The position numbers and the translations under genes are program-made. From NCBI GenBank assembly GCA_035294465.1, contig DATGKW010000121.1:1-40098 (forward strand): a stretch of DNA of 40,098 bases, written 5' to 3'. Shown here in pieces: positions 8,322 to 17,398 of the stretch. Below the pieces are notes generated by a model, which searched no databases, was not told the origin of the DNA, and saw nothing but the letters and a program-made list of their open reading frames with translations. How positions within the stretch are numbered: the first letter of the stretch is position 1; each line of letters begins with the position of its first letter. Origin of the DNA: Paraktedonobacter sp035294465 (GTDB lineage Bacteria > Chloroflexota > Ktedonobacteria > Ktedonobacterales > Ktedonobacteraceae).

Positions 8322-9108
8322 CCCACAGTGGCAAGTTGTGGACCTGGACCCGGCAACCTGGCGTCAGATAGGTCGCTTCTTTGATCCTGGGCAGTATATT
8401 CGCGCCGCTCAACCGGGTGAGCACGGCCTTTTCGTCTTGCACGAGCGCGGCGTGGTTCTGCGCGTCGTGGACTCAGAAACCGGCGTACGAGACGACCTTG
8501 CGCTTGGACGGATCGAGGACCCGCGAGAATGCGCTCGACACCTGTACGCGCGCGGCGAGTGGCAGCGTGTGCATGTAATCGATAAAGTACACCTTGCCCT
8601 GGTAGCGCGAGCGGTTCAATACGGACCTCAACGTGAACGCACGCTTGACCAATATTATCATCGGGTCTATCAGTTGCTCTGGGATGATCCGCTCGGATAT
8701 GTCTGCCTTCCTGCGCATCCGGGGCACTGGCACGGCTGGACGTATCACTACCTCAAAGACCTTGTAAACAGCCTGCCATTCTCGCCAGCGAGTCTGGCTC
8801 TAGGCGTTTTCGCGGAGAAGCAGTGGCTCATCGGGCTGATTCTCGTCTGCGAAAGCGGCCGGATACGCAAGGTCACGACCTTCGAGGCGCTGGACATGCA
8901 GAACGCCACAGCCGGGCTTTCTAAAGAGACCCTCGCGGTATTGTGGCAAGGTCTCGCAGAAACGATTGCACCACCGGCCGGGCTGCTGCTCTGTTCACAA
9001 GAAGTTTTTGAAGCCTGGATACATCAGGAAGAGAAAATGCAGGTGCTCCTCGCTGCGCGCCAGAGCAAGCAGGCATACTGGTGCTGGCTCGCAGACCCGG
9101 AGCTATAG
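8314..9108 (+). CDS. Unknown protein coupled to the beta-galactosidase gene
   Basis: A 264-residue protein I do not recognise. It starts at ATG 8314, inside the end of the preceding gene (8-base overlap), with GGGAGG 6-7 bases before it, so translation is coupled. The frame is open further upstream to 8266, without a ribosome site. Seen: no signal peptide or transmembrane segment; mixed alpha/beta pattern; aromatic and His-rich segment near residue 130 (HPGHWHGWTYHYL); a segment of hydrophobic strands around 162-178 (LALGVFAEKQWLIGLILVC); and a Trp-rich C terminus. The context (glycosidase upstream, secreted xylanase downstream) suggests a role in sugar handling or sensing, but there is no motif to support a specific function. 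Confidence 0.85.
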   Translation: MIDPQWQVVDLDPATWRQIGRFFDPGQYIRAAQPGEHGLFVLHERGVVLRVVDSETGVRDDLALGRIEDPRECARHLYARGEWQRVHVIDKVHLALVARAVQYGPQRERTLDQYYHRVYQLLWDDPLGYVCLPAHPGHWHGWTYHYLKDLVNSLPFSPASLALGVFAEKQWLIGLILVCESGRIRKVTTFEALDMQNATAGLSKETLAVLWQGLAETIAPPAGLLLCSQEVFEAWIHQEEKMQVLLAARQSKQAYWCWLADPEL

Positions 9109-9234
9109 ATAGATCGGTTGACAATACATCCAAAGAGGATTCTTGACGGCAGGACGGTACTAGTAGTTAACCAATGATCGTCTCCTATGACACAGCCCAC
9201 CCACTGTATGGATGGGCAGAAAGGAAGACAAGGA

Positions 9235-10386
9235 GTGAGAATTCAAAGAAAGAATTCCCTGCAAACGGCCAGCCGCATTGCCAGGTTACTGACAGCCTCG
9301 GTGATGGCTGCGCTCGCCCTTTTACTGATGTCGTCGCAGTTCGCGTTTGCCGGTAGTACCAGCGCCAATCGCGCCAGCGACGACCACGATGTCACCCTGC
9401 GTCAGCTAGCTGCCAGGCTGGGCATTCACGTGGGCAGCGCTGTCAACGACTCAGCGCTCAACTCTGACGCTGAATATGCACAGATTCTTGGGCAGCAGTT
9501 CTCCGCGATTACGCCGGAGAACGAGATGAAGTGGGCTTCCGTAGAACCTCAGCAGGGAGTCTACACCTGGGGGCCGGCTGACGATGAGGTACGGTTTGCG
9601 GAGGAGCACCATATGCTCGTTCGCGGTCACAATCTCGTCTGGAATAGCCAGCTGCCTAACTGGCTGACCAGTGGTTCTTTCACCAACGCGCAGCTTGCGG
9701 AGATCCTCAAACAACATATCTTTACAGAGGTCGGGCATTTCCGCGGCAAAATCTGGCAGTGGGATGTAGTCAACGAGCCGCTGAATTCGGATGGTACACT
9801 GGTCTCTGATATCTGGGAGCAAGCGCTCGGCCCCAATTACATCGCCGACGCGTTGAGATGGGCACACGAGGCCGATCCCCACGCCAAGTTGTTCATCAAC
9901 GACTATAACATCGAAGGAGAAAACGCGAAGAGCGACGGCATGTACGCGCTGGTGAAAAGCCTCCTGGCGCAGCACGTGCCACTTGACGGTGTTGGCTTCG
10001 AGACGCATCTTGGGCTACAGTATGGCCTGCCATCGATGCAAGCCAATCTCCAGCGCTTTGCGGATCTTGGGCTCGATGTCGATATCACAGAGATGGACGT
10101 TCGCATGATTCTGCCTGCCACGCCAGCTCTCTTGGCCGAGCAGGCGAGCTGGTACGCTCAGGTGCTGCAGGACTGCATTGCAGTGCGCCGGTGCGTTGAC
10201 TTCACCGTCTGGGAATACACGGATAAATATTCCTGGGTACCCGGCTTCTTCACAGGTCAGGGTGCAGCCGATATCTATGACGAGAATCTTGATCCCAAGC
10301 CCGCTTACTACGCGCTGATTAACGCGCTGGAACATCCTGTATCTTATCAATATCATGGATGTGGTGGAGGTAGGAACGGTTTTTAG
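9235..10386 (+). CDS. Secreted GH10 endo-1,4-beta-xylanase
   Basis: An extracellular retaining xylanase that cuts the xylan backbone. Seen: signal peptide (basic start MRIQRKN, hydrophobic core about residues 23-37, AFA cleavage site near 40), then a single GH10 (beta/alpha)8 barrel. GH10 hallmarks are ITPENEMKWASVEP, RGHNLVWNSQLPNWL, the acid/base Glu in WDVVNEPL (E181) and the nucleophile Glu in VDITEMDV (E286). It ends after the barrel with no carbohydrate-binding module. The frame is open to an ATG at 9187, but GTG 9235 has AAGGAAG about 7 bases upstream and gives a compact signal peptide; either is possible. It stands 126 bases downstream of the unknown gene and ends in a strong terminator. 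With the GH30 gene it forms a hemicellulose-attack pair. Confidence 0.95.
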   Translation: MRIQRKNSLQTASRIARLLTASVMAALALLLMSSQFAFAGSTSANRASDDHDVTLRQLAARLGIHVGSAVNDSALNSDAEYAQILGQQFSAITPENEMKWASVEPQQGVYTWGPADDEVRFAEEHHMLVRGHNLVWNSQLPNWLTSGSFTNAQLAEILKQHIFTEVGHFRGKIWQWDVVNEPLNSDGTLVSDIWEQALGPNYIADALRWAHEADPHAKLFINDYNIEGENAKSDGMYALVKSLLAQHVPLDGVGFETHLGLQYGLPSMQANLQRFADLGLDVDITEMDVRMILPATPALLAEQASWYAQVLQDCIAVRRCVDFTVWEYTDKYSWVPGFFTGQGAADIYDENLDPKPAYYALINALEHPVSYQYHGCGGGRNGF

Positions 10387-10475
10387 TACGTTCTTTGCCT
10401 ATCTCCAGCCGTCAAGATCCGCTTGAAAAACGAATATTCACGTGGCGGAATCACGCCGAATTGTAGTGTGTTGCG

Positions 10476-10509
10476 AGGAAAAAAGGCGCGGAATTGCGCC
10501 TTTTTTCCT
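10476..10509. terminator. Bidirectional Rho-independent terminator
   Basis: A perfect 14-bp inverted repeat (10476-10489 and 10496-10509) with a 6-base loop. The stem has a GGCGC/GCGCC core flanked by an A6 run on the left and a T6 run on the right, so it works in both directions. It separates the convergent xylanase and PrdB-like genes. Confidence 0.9.
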
Positions 10510-10512
10510 GTT

Positions 10513-11232
10513 CTATACTTCCTGCAATTCAATAGGCTGCCAGCTACTCGTATCGTATTCAGGATAGGCAATATCCCAGAGGCGCCCAGGCTCCTCGCGT
10601 GTCTCCCAACGCTTGAGAGCATCCAGCAAGACACGGCGCTGGACATCCTTCTGGAAAGGCCCGCCAAGCGAGTGGCCCAGGCGAAAGTGATGAGGGGCGA
10701 TAATACGCGGTGGTCCGGCCTGCATCGACTGTTCTGGCGCTACTGTAATCATGACGGTAGGAATACCGGCCATTTCGACTTCACGCTGAATAATGACCGC
10801 CACTCTATGGCAGAGAGGGCAGCCAGCAGTTAGAATCACTCCATCGGCTTGCGAGCGCAGAATGACCCTGGCTATCTCAGGAGCCGCACGTTCATAGAGA
10901 TCACGAAAATTCTGGGTGTAGCCCATAAAGCCCAGGTGCTTATCACTTACGCCCGCGATGATCCCCTCAGACGCCAGTTCACGCAGGCGCTCGATGGGAA
11001 AAACACAATTGATGTCCCGGTCGGCATCACGATGATCGTAATGGTCATGAGTAATCAGCAACTGTGAGATCTCTACGTCGCCGGGAATAAGGCGCCAGCT
11101 ATTATCCCCCTCGACGTCGAAAGGTTCCTGGTCGCGTAAGTGAACGCCGCCGGTAGTGATGAGAGAGAAGACACTTTCCTTGACCTCGCGTGTGCGAGGC
11201 GTATATGGAATACACCGCTTCGACATTGTCAT
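10513..11232 (-). CDS. Glycine/sarcosine/betaine/D-proline reductase B-like protein, Cys form
   Basis: A 239-residue protein resembling the selenoprotein-B family (PrdB of D-proline reductase, GrdB of glycine reductase). In those anaerobic enzymes a selenocysteine attacks the substrate. Seen: N-terminal ISQLLITHDHYDHRDADRDINCVFPIERL, a GxMGYT segment (101-105) and the redox motif ILTAGCPLCHR with C138 and C141. The codon at the usual Sec position is TGC, so this is a cysteine homologue. The short length matches PrdB rather than the longer GrdB. No GrdA, GrdC, PrdA or sel gene is near, and the surrounding genes suggest an aerobe, so the ancestral reaction is unlikely. It may act as a thiol-dependent reductase, which is inference. 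AGGAAGGG lies about 10 bases before the ATG. Confidence 0.78.
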   Translation of the reverse strand: MTMSKRCIPYTPRTREVKESVFSLITTGGVHLRDQEPFDVEGDNSWRLIPGDVEISQLLITHDHYDHRDADRDINCVFPIERLRELASEGIIAGVSDKHLGFMGYTQNFRDLYERAAPEIARVILRSQADGVILTAGCPLCHRVAVIIQREVEMAGIPTVMITVAPEQSMQAGPPRIIAPHHFRLGHSLGGPFQKDVQRRVLLDALKRWETREEPGRLWDIAYPEYDTSSWQPIELQEV

Positions 11233-11500
11233 ACGTTTTTATCCCTTCCTGGTTCTTTCATCTCCATTGAATAAGATATATTGCTCTGCACATCGCCGTG
11301 TGCTGCTACGCATCGCGAAGGGAGGGTATCGGAGAATCCTATCGATGTTCATAGCCGTTAAAATGTAGTCACCTCTGATAGAGAAACACTACACGCAGCC
11401 ACTTTATTTCAAGAATGATCCAGAAGCCATTCAGAGAGAGGCGGAAGTAGTATCGCAGCACTATCGACTTTTGGGCTATAATTGGGAGAGCAAAGAATAT

Positions 11501-12970
11501 ATGTGTAGTAAGATCGACCAGAAAGCACCTATGCAAGAACCGAATGCGAACCCGGCGGTCGGTGGCCTTCCTGGCATGGCCCGTCCAGAGACACAGAGCC
11601 AGGGACGGCCCGCAAATGCAGCGCCTTCCGTACCTGAGCCAAACTCCGCAATTCTGGCTGCGGCGCGCGCTGCCGAGCGGGCGCGTCTTCGTCAGGGCGT
11701 CATGCATGTGCGCATTCGCCATTTTTACTGCACCCTTGAAGAGGCTTTTGATCCCTCACTGCGTGGGCAGGCATTTATTGTAGGCACTGGCACCGGCCGG
11801 CCTAACGAGCCGGGAAGGGTGCTCGACGTTTCACACACGGCTCAGAGGCTGGGCGTCAGCCCCGGTATGCCCTTACGGCGTGCTCACCGCCTGGCACCGC
11901 GCGCGCGCTTTCTTCCGGCCTCTTACGAGCGCTATCAGCCGGTTTTGCAACAGGTAAAGGAGTGTTACCGAGCATACTCGCGCATCATTGAATCAATCCC
12001 TTTTGCCGACGCCTATATCGATTTGCGTGGCTGCGAGCTGGACTTTGCTTCTCCGGTTGAGCTGGGTGAACGTCTCTGCACGGAACTTAGCAAACTGGGC
12101 CTGGTTGCGCTTATCGGCATCGCCAATGGCAAAGCCATTGCTGAACTCGCGGCCCTGATGAGCCGCAAAGATGGCCGCCAGGGAGTGCTCTATATACCTG
12201 CCGGGCGCGAGGCATCTTTTGTCCAGACCCTGCCACTTTCCATGTTGCTTCAGGTGCGGGCCGCCGGAGTCCCCGCAGATGCAAATCAGCCGGAGCTTGA
12301 GGAGCACGACTCCGCTACCCCGCGCCCATCCGACGTTGAGGGACGCAGCGAACAGGTGGACGCCGTAGCCATAGCTGAAGCCGTCTCCCATTTTAAAGAT
12401 TTTGGCATCACGACCTTTGCCCAGGTCTCGTTGCTGGATGAAACGGGACTCAGGCGGCGCCTGGGCAGGCTGGGAAGCTGGATTTATGACCTCAGTTGTG
12501 GAGAAGATACCAGCCTGGTTGTACCCGATGCGCCTCCACTCAGCCAGAATGCACGTGTGCGTTTTCAGCACGCCGCTGATGCCGACGACGCTTGCGAGGC
12601 AATCCGCCGGCTCGCCGACTACTTGAGTGATCGCCTGCGCGAACAACGCCTGAAAGGTCGCGTGATTGCTCTGATGCTCTGGCCCAACCGCCCGGCACGC
12701 GAAACACGTAAACTGGTCCTTGATGAAAATGGTGAGGAAATTGCTGTAACTGCCGCTGAGGAGGCCATCGGCGGCCAGATGGTGCTGACACGCCATACCG
12801 ATGAAGCTGATGTGATCATGCAGCACGCCTTGATGCTTTTCGCGCACTATCACCGCCCGGCTTATCACTACCTTCAGGTACAGGTGCGTGTTGGTGATAT
12901 TATCAGCCCGACGCCCGCCAACTATACACCACAGAGGCGTCCCTACGGGAAGCTAACTCGTAAATTATAG
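11501..12970 (+). CDS. ImuB-like inactive Y-family DNA polymerase homologue
   Basis: A 489-residue protein related to DinB/UmuC translesion polymerases but missing the catalytic carboxylates. Seen: the opening motif that reads HVDMD-FF in DinB is HVRIRHFY here (D8 equivalent is R71), and the SLDEAYLD motif is FADAYID (D103 equivalent is A169, E104 equivalent is D170). The rest of the fold is recognisable: DPSLRGQAFIVG, the GVSPGMPLRRAHRLAP finger segment, SYERYQPV, HhH-like FGITTFAQVSLLDETGLRRRLG (about 301-322) and a little-finger domain. It is therefore probably an accessory factor in damage-induced mutagenesis, like ImuB, rather than a polymerase. ImuA and DnaE2 are not in this window. The first 60 residues are a Pro/Ala-rich tail. 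ATG 11501 follows GGGAGAG; ATG 11531 and TTG 11471 are alternatives. A TATAAT at 11477-11482 would favour the 11531 start if it is the -10. Confidence 0.85.
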   Translation: MCSKIDQKAPMQEPNANPAVGGLPGMARPETQSQGRPANAAPSVPEPNSAILAAARAAERARLRQGVMHVRIRHFYCTLEEAFDPSLRGQAFIVGTGTGRPNEPGRVLDVSHTAQRLGVSPGMPLRRAHRLAPRARFLPASYERYQPVLQQVKECYRAYSRIIESIPFADAYIDLRGCELDFASPVELGERLCTELSKLGLVALIGIANGKAIAELAALMSRKDGRQGVLYIPAGREASFVQTLPLSMLLQVRAAGVPADANQPELEEHDSATPRPSDVEGRSEQVDAVAIAEAVSHFKDFGITTFAQVSLLDETGLRRRLGRLGSWIYDLSCGEDTSLVVPDAPPLSQNARVRFQHAADADDACEAIRRLADYLSDRLREQRLKGRVIALMLWPNRPARETRKLVLDENGEEIAVTAAEEAIGGQMVLTRHTDEADVIMQHALMLFAHYHRPAYHYLQVQVRVGDIISPTPANYTPQRRPYGKLTRKL

Positions 12971-12993
12971 CGAGAACGAAACGATATCTCGCT
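12969..12993 (+). terminator. Weak hairpin after the Y-family gene
   Basis: AGCGAGA (12969-12975) and TCTCGCT (12987-12993) form a 7-bp stem with an 11-base loop overlapping the stop codon. There is no T-tract beyond CTTATAC. The remaining bases to 13246 show only AT-rich sequence and no further clear signal. Confidence 0.4.
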
Positions 12994-13246
12994 CTTATAC
13001 GATATATATAAAGAGGACTCGATCATAAAAAGGATAGCGCTCAAGCACCGAAGCTTACCTGGACAGAGACGCCCTCTTTAACTACACACGGGCGCATAGA
13101 TGTTCATCGCACAGCGTGGACGGACGAGATACACTGACGATAAAGAGAGTAACCACCAACACATCTCAGTTTTTTTTGCCTGCTATTTTTAAAGAGAGAC
13201 TTTGTGCTTCACAGAAAACGTTACAGGCCGGGGGGAAATATATTTG

Positions 13247-15997
13247 ATGTCCATTGCATCACCTCATGATCAAAAACCACATCCTGACTTTACCGATTTA
13301 CTTGCCCGCCATTCCGGTCTGGCAGGCTGGCTTCTCAATACTTTGCAAAATGACGAGATGCCACCGGCAGAAAAGCTTCTGCCCTCTTTTCTAGCCGAAT
13401 GCATCAATCAAGGTATTTCGCGCGATTCTTATCCGTTTATTCGCGAAGACCAGGGCCTGACAGATCTCCAGGCTTACCTGCAAAATGCACAGGCAGAGAT
13501 CGACTCATTTGTAAGTCCCTCCACTCCACGCAGGGTTGAATCCTCTTCGCCCGATGCCCAGACTCAAGAAAAGTCTGATATCACCGAGCAACCAACGCTG
13601 CACACAGAGGCGTTATCACCATCATCAGATGAGGCAACTGTCCTGAGCGAGACGCCTGCTCAAAAAAGCCCGGCAATAGAAGTGGAGGACGACTCATTCA
13701 ATTATATAGATAGATATAAGAGTGGCAATGAGAATGCTACGCAAGCCGAGGACAGAGCAGATACCATTGGGAATGGCACAGAACAAACTCAAGCCTTACC
13801 AGTGGCCTTCCCAGGCTCACACGGGAGATCGCGGCTCAGGAAAACGCCGGTACGCCCGGCCCGCACACGGCAGCAACGTATTCTTACACGAGTACTGCTG
13901 CTGGTAATCCTGGGAGCGATCCTGGTGCCGGTGGGCTTTTCGATCAGCTTTGGCATCAATGCGTATACAACCTACACTCGGTTAAGCAGTCAGGCCCATA
14001 GCGCCGTCAATCAACTGCTGGCGGCGAAGAATGTTTTCTATAGCGGAGGAAAAGTCCACCTCAGTGATCTCTTTGATTCCACCAGATTGCAGCAGGCGCA
14101 AAAGGACTTTGTCGCGGCTGAGCGTGACTTTCAGCAGTTAAAAGCACAGCTACAGCAGTCTTCGACTCTTACCACCATCACAAGCTACTTTCCTCAATAC
14201 AGAACGACCTTTTCATCGGCGCTGGCTGCCAGCACGATTGGAGCCGACGCGGCTTATATCGGGAAAATCGCTACCGGCAATGCGATCCAGATCGTGCCCT
14301 CATTCCGTGGACCGCTGCTGGCAGCCTCTAGCAAACCACTGATCACCCAATCCACCCTTGACGAGATTGGCGTGACCATCGGCCAGGTTTTGCCAGTGCT
14401 CAGTGATATACAAGCCCAGGCTCATAGTATCTCTCTGGATACGCTACCTCTCTCTGCGACGCAAAAAGCCCAGGTTGGGCAAATTCTGCAAGCGCTGCCC
14501 CAGGCGATCAACGATCTCACTACCGCGCGGGACCTGCTAGGGGCTGCGGGCTGGCTGCTGGGAGTAGACCAACCGCGCACGTTTCTGGTCCAGACAATGG
14601 ATCGGGCTGAACTGCGTGGAACGGGAGGTTTCACCGGCCAGTATGGAGAACTGAAAGTGAGTGGTGGACGCATCGCGCCTTTCAGCTTAACAGACATCTC
14701 CCTGATAGAGTATGTTCCCGGCAGCGCCAACCAGGGCCAGCTCGCGCCCGAACAGTACCGTTCCTGGTGGCCCTTTGCCAACTGGGGGCTACGCGACTCC
14801 AACATCTCCGCTGATTTCCCCACCAGCGCGCAACTGGCTATTAATCTCTACAAGCAAGAGACCGGCAACCAGGTTGACGGGGTGATTAGCTTCACGGCCG
14901 TAGTAATCGAGCACATTCTGAACATCATTGGCCCGATCCAGGTGCCCGCCTATAATACGACGGTAACTGCTCAGAACCTGGAAGATCTGCTCCATTACTA
15001 TCAACTCAATAATACGGGCATCACTAAACAATACTTTACTAACACGTCGGGCAGCAACTCTACTTCAACGCGCAAGCGCTTCACCAACTACCTGGCCAGC
15101 TTATTAACGGCAAGAGTGCGTTCCGCGTCTCCAACGGAATTGCTTGCCATTCTTCAGAGCGTGCTCCACGATCTGAAAACCAAAGATTTGCAGATCTACT
15201 TTACCAACCCGACAGCGGAGGACGCGCTGATGCGGTATGGGTACGCCGGACAGATGGACCGTTCGACTACTCACGACGGCCTGTACGTTGTGCAGCAGAA
15301 TCTCAGCGCCAGTAAGGCTTCGCAATATGTCCAGACCATTCTGCACGACACGGTGACGCTTGATAGCAAAGGAGGAGCCACGCATGTTCTCCAGATTCGC
15401 CTGGTTTACGACCAGGCCGGGCCGGTCTACGGCTACGATACTTACTATGATTACCTGCGTGTCTACGTGCCTCCGACCAGCCAGTTGTTAGGGGGAGATG
15501 GTTTCTCTTCGGGCACACCGCTATGCGGAGGCGCCTATGGGAACTGTCCGGTGAACGGCCCCTACCCAAACGGCGAGTTGCAGTGCCCGGCAGGTCAGTA
15601 CCAGCCCGGCGACGAGCCTCCTACGCTCACTGATCCCAGCGGTGCTACCTGGGAACCCCTGCAAACCCTGGGGCCGCCCACCAATACAACCAGCGACGAG
15701 CCAGGACGCGCAATGTACGGCGGCTGGATTATCCTGCCTAAAAACTGCACAATAACCGTCTCACTCTCCTGGTATGTACCACCCATGTCGAGCAGACCCT
15801 ATTCGCTGCTCGTACAGCGCCAGGCCGGTACGTTCCCAGAGCTGGATCTGACCATTCTGCCCGCTGCTGGCGCTTGTACCGCGCTGAGCACCGCCGGTCT
15901 CCACTTCGACAACATACTCACCCAGGACACCAGCTTCACTCTTCCAGTGTACAAATCTACAACATCGGGCAGATGCTATCCTGGATCTGGCGTATAG
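13247..15997 (+). CDS. Membrane-anchored DUF4012 protein
   Basis: A 916-residue protein. Seen: an acidic, Ser/Thr/Glu-rich cytoplasmic N-terminal part (about residues 1-205), a basic stretch (RSRLRKTPVRPARTRQQR), one transmembrane helix (about 212-238: VLLLVILGAILVPVGFSISF), a predicted coiled region (QQAQKDFVAAERDFQQLKAQLQQ), then a large extracytoplasmic DUF4012 domain with the hallmark LLGVDQPRTFLVQTMDRAELRGTGGFTGQYG. Near the C terminus there are several Cys (CGGAYGNCP, C-PAGQY, CTAL, RCYPG) that could form disulfides. DUF4012 proteins are cell-surface proteins of unknown function, frequently near polysaccharide genes. ATG 13247 follows GGGGGGAAA at about 9 bases; TTG 13202 is an alternative that adds 15 residues. 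It converges on the P450 gene with only 12 bases between. Confidence 0.88.
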   Translation: MSIASPHDQKPHPDFTDLLARHSGLAGWLLNTLQNDEMPPAEKLLPSFLAECINQGISRDSYPFIREDQGLTDLQAYLQNAQAEIDSFVSPSTPRRVESSSPDAQTQEKSDITEQPTLHTEALSPSSDEATVLSETPAQKSPAIEVEDDSFNYIDRYKSGNENATQAEDRADTIGNGTEQTQALPVAFPGSHGRSRLRKTPVRPARTRQQRILTRVLLLVILGAILVPVGFSISFGINAYTTYTRLSSQAHSAVNQLLAAKNVFYSGGKVHLSDLFDSTRLQQAQKDFVAAERDFQQLKAQLQQSSTLTTITSYFPQYRTTFSSALAASTIGADAAYIGKIATGNAIQIVPSFRGPLLAASSKPLITQSTLDEIGVTIGQVLPVLSDIQAQAHSISLDTLPLSATQKAQVGQILQALPQAINDLTTARDLLGAAGWLLGVDQPRTFLVQTMDRAELRGTGGFTGQYGELKVSGGRIAPFSLTDISLIEYVPGSANQGQLAPEQYRSWWPFANWGLRDSNISADFPTSAQLAINLYKQETGNQVDGVISFTAVVIEHILNIIGPIQVPAYNTTVTAQNLEDLLHYYQLNNTGITKQYFTNTSGSNSTSTRKRFTNYLASLLTARVRSASPTELLAILQSVLHDLKTKDLQIYFTNPTAEDALMRYGYAGQMDRSTTHDGLYVVQQNLSASKASQYVQTILHDTVTLDSKGGATHVLQIRLVYDQAGPVYGYDTYYDYLRVYVPPTSQLLGGDGFSSGTPLCGGAYGNCPVNGPYPNGELQCPAGQYQPGDEPPTLTDPSGATWEPLQTLGPPTNTTSDEPGRAMYGGWIILPKNCTITVSLSWYVPPMSSRPYSLLVQRQAGTFPELDLTILPAAGACTALSTAGLHFDNILTQDTSFTLPVYKSTTSGRCYPGSGV

Positions 15998-16009
15998 AAC
16001 TATCCTCCT

Positions 16010-17257
16010 TTATTTTCCTCTCGCCGTCGTCTGGGCAGCAGGAGTGGCGTTGAAAATGACTGGCAATTTCTTGACCCCGAAGAGAGAGCGATTATTCAGG
16101 AATTCCAGCGGCGCCGCACGGTTCCGGCGGAGCTGCGGCAGTTGTTCCAGCATCATTGGGAGCGCGATGGATGCCTCCATACGGGCCAGCGGAGCACCAA
16201 CGCAGAAATGAATGCCGTGCCCAAAGGCGACATGGCGATTGGGCGAACGGGTGATATCAAAGCGTTCAGGATCGGGGAACTGCGCGCTGTCGCGGTTGGC
16301 CGAGGCCAGCCAGGCAAAGACTACCGATCCGCGCGGAATTGTCACTCCATCGATACTGGCCTCGCCAGTGGTCACACGGATCAGGCGCCAGACAGGCGAG
16401 CCATAGCGCAACACCTCTTCAATCGCGCTTGGCACCAGCTCAGGCTGCTCTCGCAGTTGCTGCATTGCAGCAGGGTGCTCGTCCAGGCAGAGAATGGCCA
16501 GGCCCAGCAGCAGGGTAGTCGTGATGTGTCCCGCAAGTAAGATGAGCGTGCAAAAACTGATCACCTGCTCAAGGCTCAGCCGTTCTCCCTCTACCTCGGC
16601 CGCCAGCAGTTCGCTCATCATATCGGCGCGTGGATGCTGGCGGCGCTCATTGAGCTGCCGGGTAAAGTACTCGCGCATCTCCTCCGTAGCGCGGTTGGCA
16701 CGCTGGAAAGTCTCGGTCTTTTCGAGCTTTTCTAAATCTTCAGGTCTGAAGATTTCCGCGTCGCTCAACTGGCGAGAGAAGAAGGCATCTGCCCAGCGTT
16801 TGAAGGTAGGACGATCTGCAACCGGGACTCCTAGCATTTCCGCGATAACGATTGTTGGCAGCGGATACGTCAGATCGGCGACGAGATCCATGCGCCCGCG
16901 TGGACGCACCCGGTCAAGAAGTTCCTGTACAATTGTACGAATACGCTCCGCAAGAGGGGCCAGAGTTCGCGGAGTAAACAATGGTGAGACCAGGTTGCGA
17001 TACTGGCGATGCAGCGGCGGGTCCATAGAAATCAGGCTGGTAGCCAGCGTAGAACGGCCGGTGACACGCCTGAGAGCCTCCGGTCGCCTGGAAGAAAAAA
17101 GCTGATAGTCTGTGCTCACGCGCAGGACATCCTCGTAACGAAAAACATGCCAGCAACCGCTGCTTTCATCCAGCCAGACAGGTCGGGTAGCACGCATATT
17201 TTCAAACCAGCGGTACATTTCCTGGACATCTTGTAAGGTGGAGAGCGCTTGCAACAT
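16010..17257 (-). CDS. Cytochrome P450
   Basis: A 415-residue soluble bacterial class I-type P450 that would oxidise a small hydrophobic substrate using electrons from a ferredoxin. Seen: I-helix LLAGHITTTLLL (A242-T247), K-helix ExxR (E281-VL-R284), the PERFDITR meander and the heme loop FGHGIHFCVGAPLAR with axial ligand C352. In the I-helix the acidic residue that normally precedes the conserved Thr (AGxE/DTT) is Ile245. AGAGGAG lies 8 bases before the ATG. There is no ferredoxin or reductase gene nearby. The upstream gene on the same strand is the ThiF-like gene, 141 bases away, so co-transcription is possible. Substrate unknown. Confidence 0.95.
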   Translation of the reverse strand: MLQALSTLQDVQEMYRWFENMRATRPVWLDESSGCWHVFRYEDVLRVSTDYQLFSSRRPEALRRVTGRSTLATSLISMDPPLHRQYRNLVSPLFTPRTLAPLAERIRTIVQELLDRVRPRGRMDLVADLTYPLPTIVIAEMLGVPVADRPTFKRWADAFFSRQLSDAEIFRPEDLEKLEKTETFQRANRATEEMREYFTRQLNERRQHPRADMMSELLAAEVEGERLSLEQVISFCTLILLAGHITTTLLLGLAILCLDEHPAAMQQLREQPELVPSAIEEVLRYGSPVWRLIRVTTGEASIDGVTIPRGSVVFAWLASANRDSAQFPDPERFDITRSPNRHVAFGHGIHFCVGAPLARMEASIALPMMLEQLPQLRRNRAAPLEFLNNRSLFGVKKLPVIFNATPAAQTTARGK

Positions 17258-17398
17258 GAAGAAGCTCCTCTTTCTAGTTCAGTTCACAAGAACATGAAGC
17301 ACGCTGGAGATAACGAGCTTCGGGAGATCTCCTTATCATTGCCCCGGCTCACTCCAGAGCCAGATCTCTACTACAGATGTGCCTCTCTTTATTATATT

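Noticed and set aside
17240..17257. GCAAGCGCT similarity to the LacI operator at the P450 start
   Set aside because: It is codons 2-5 of the P450 (Leu-Gln-Ala-Leu), only one half-site matches well, and it is not palindromic.
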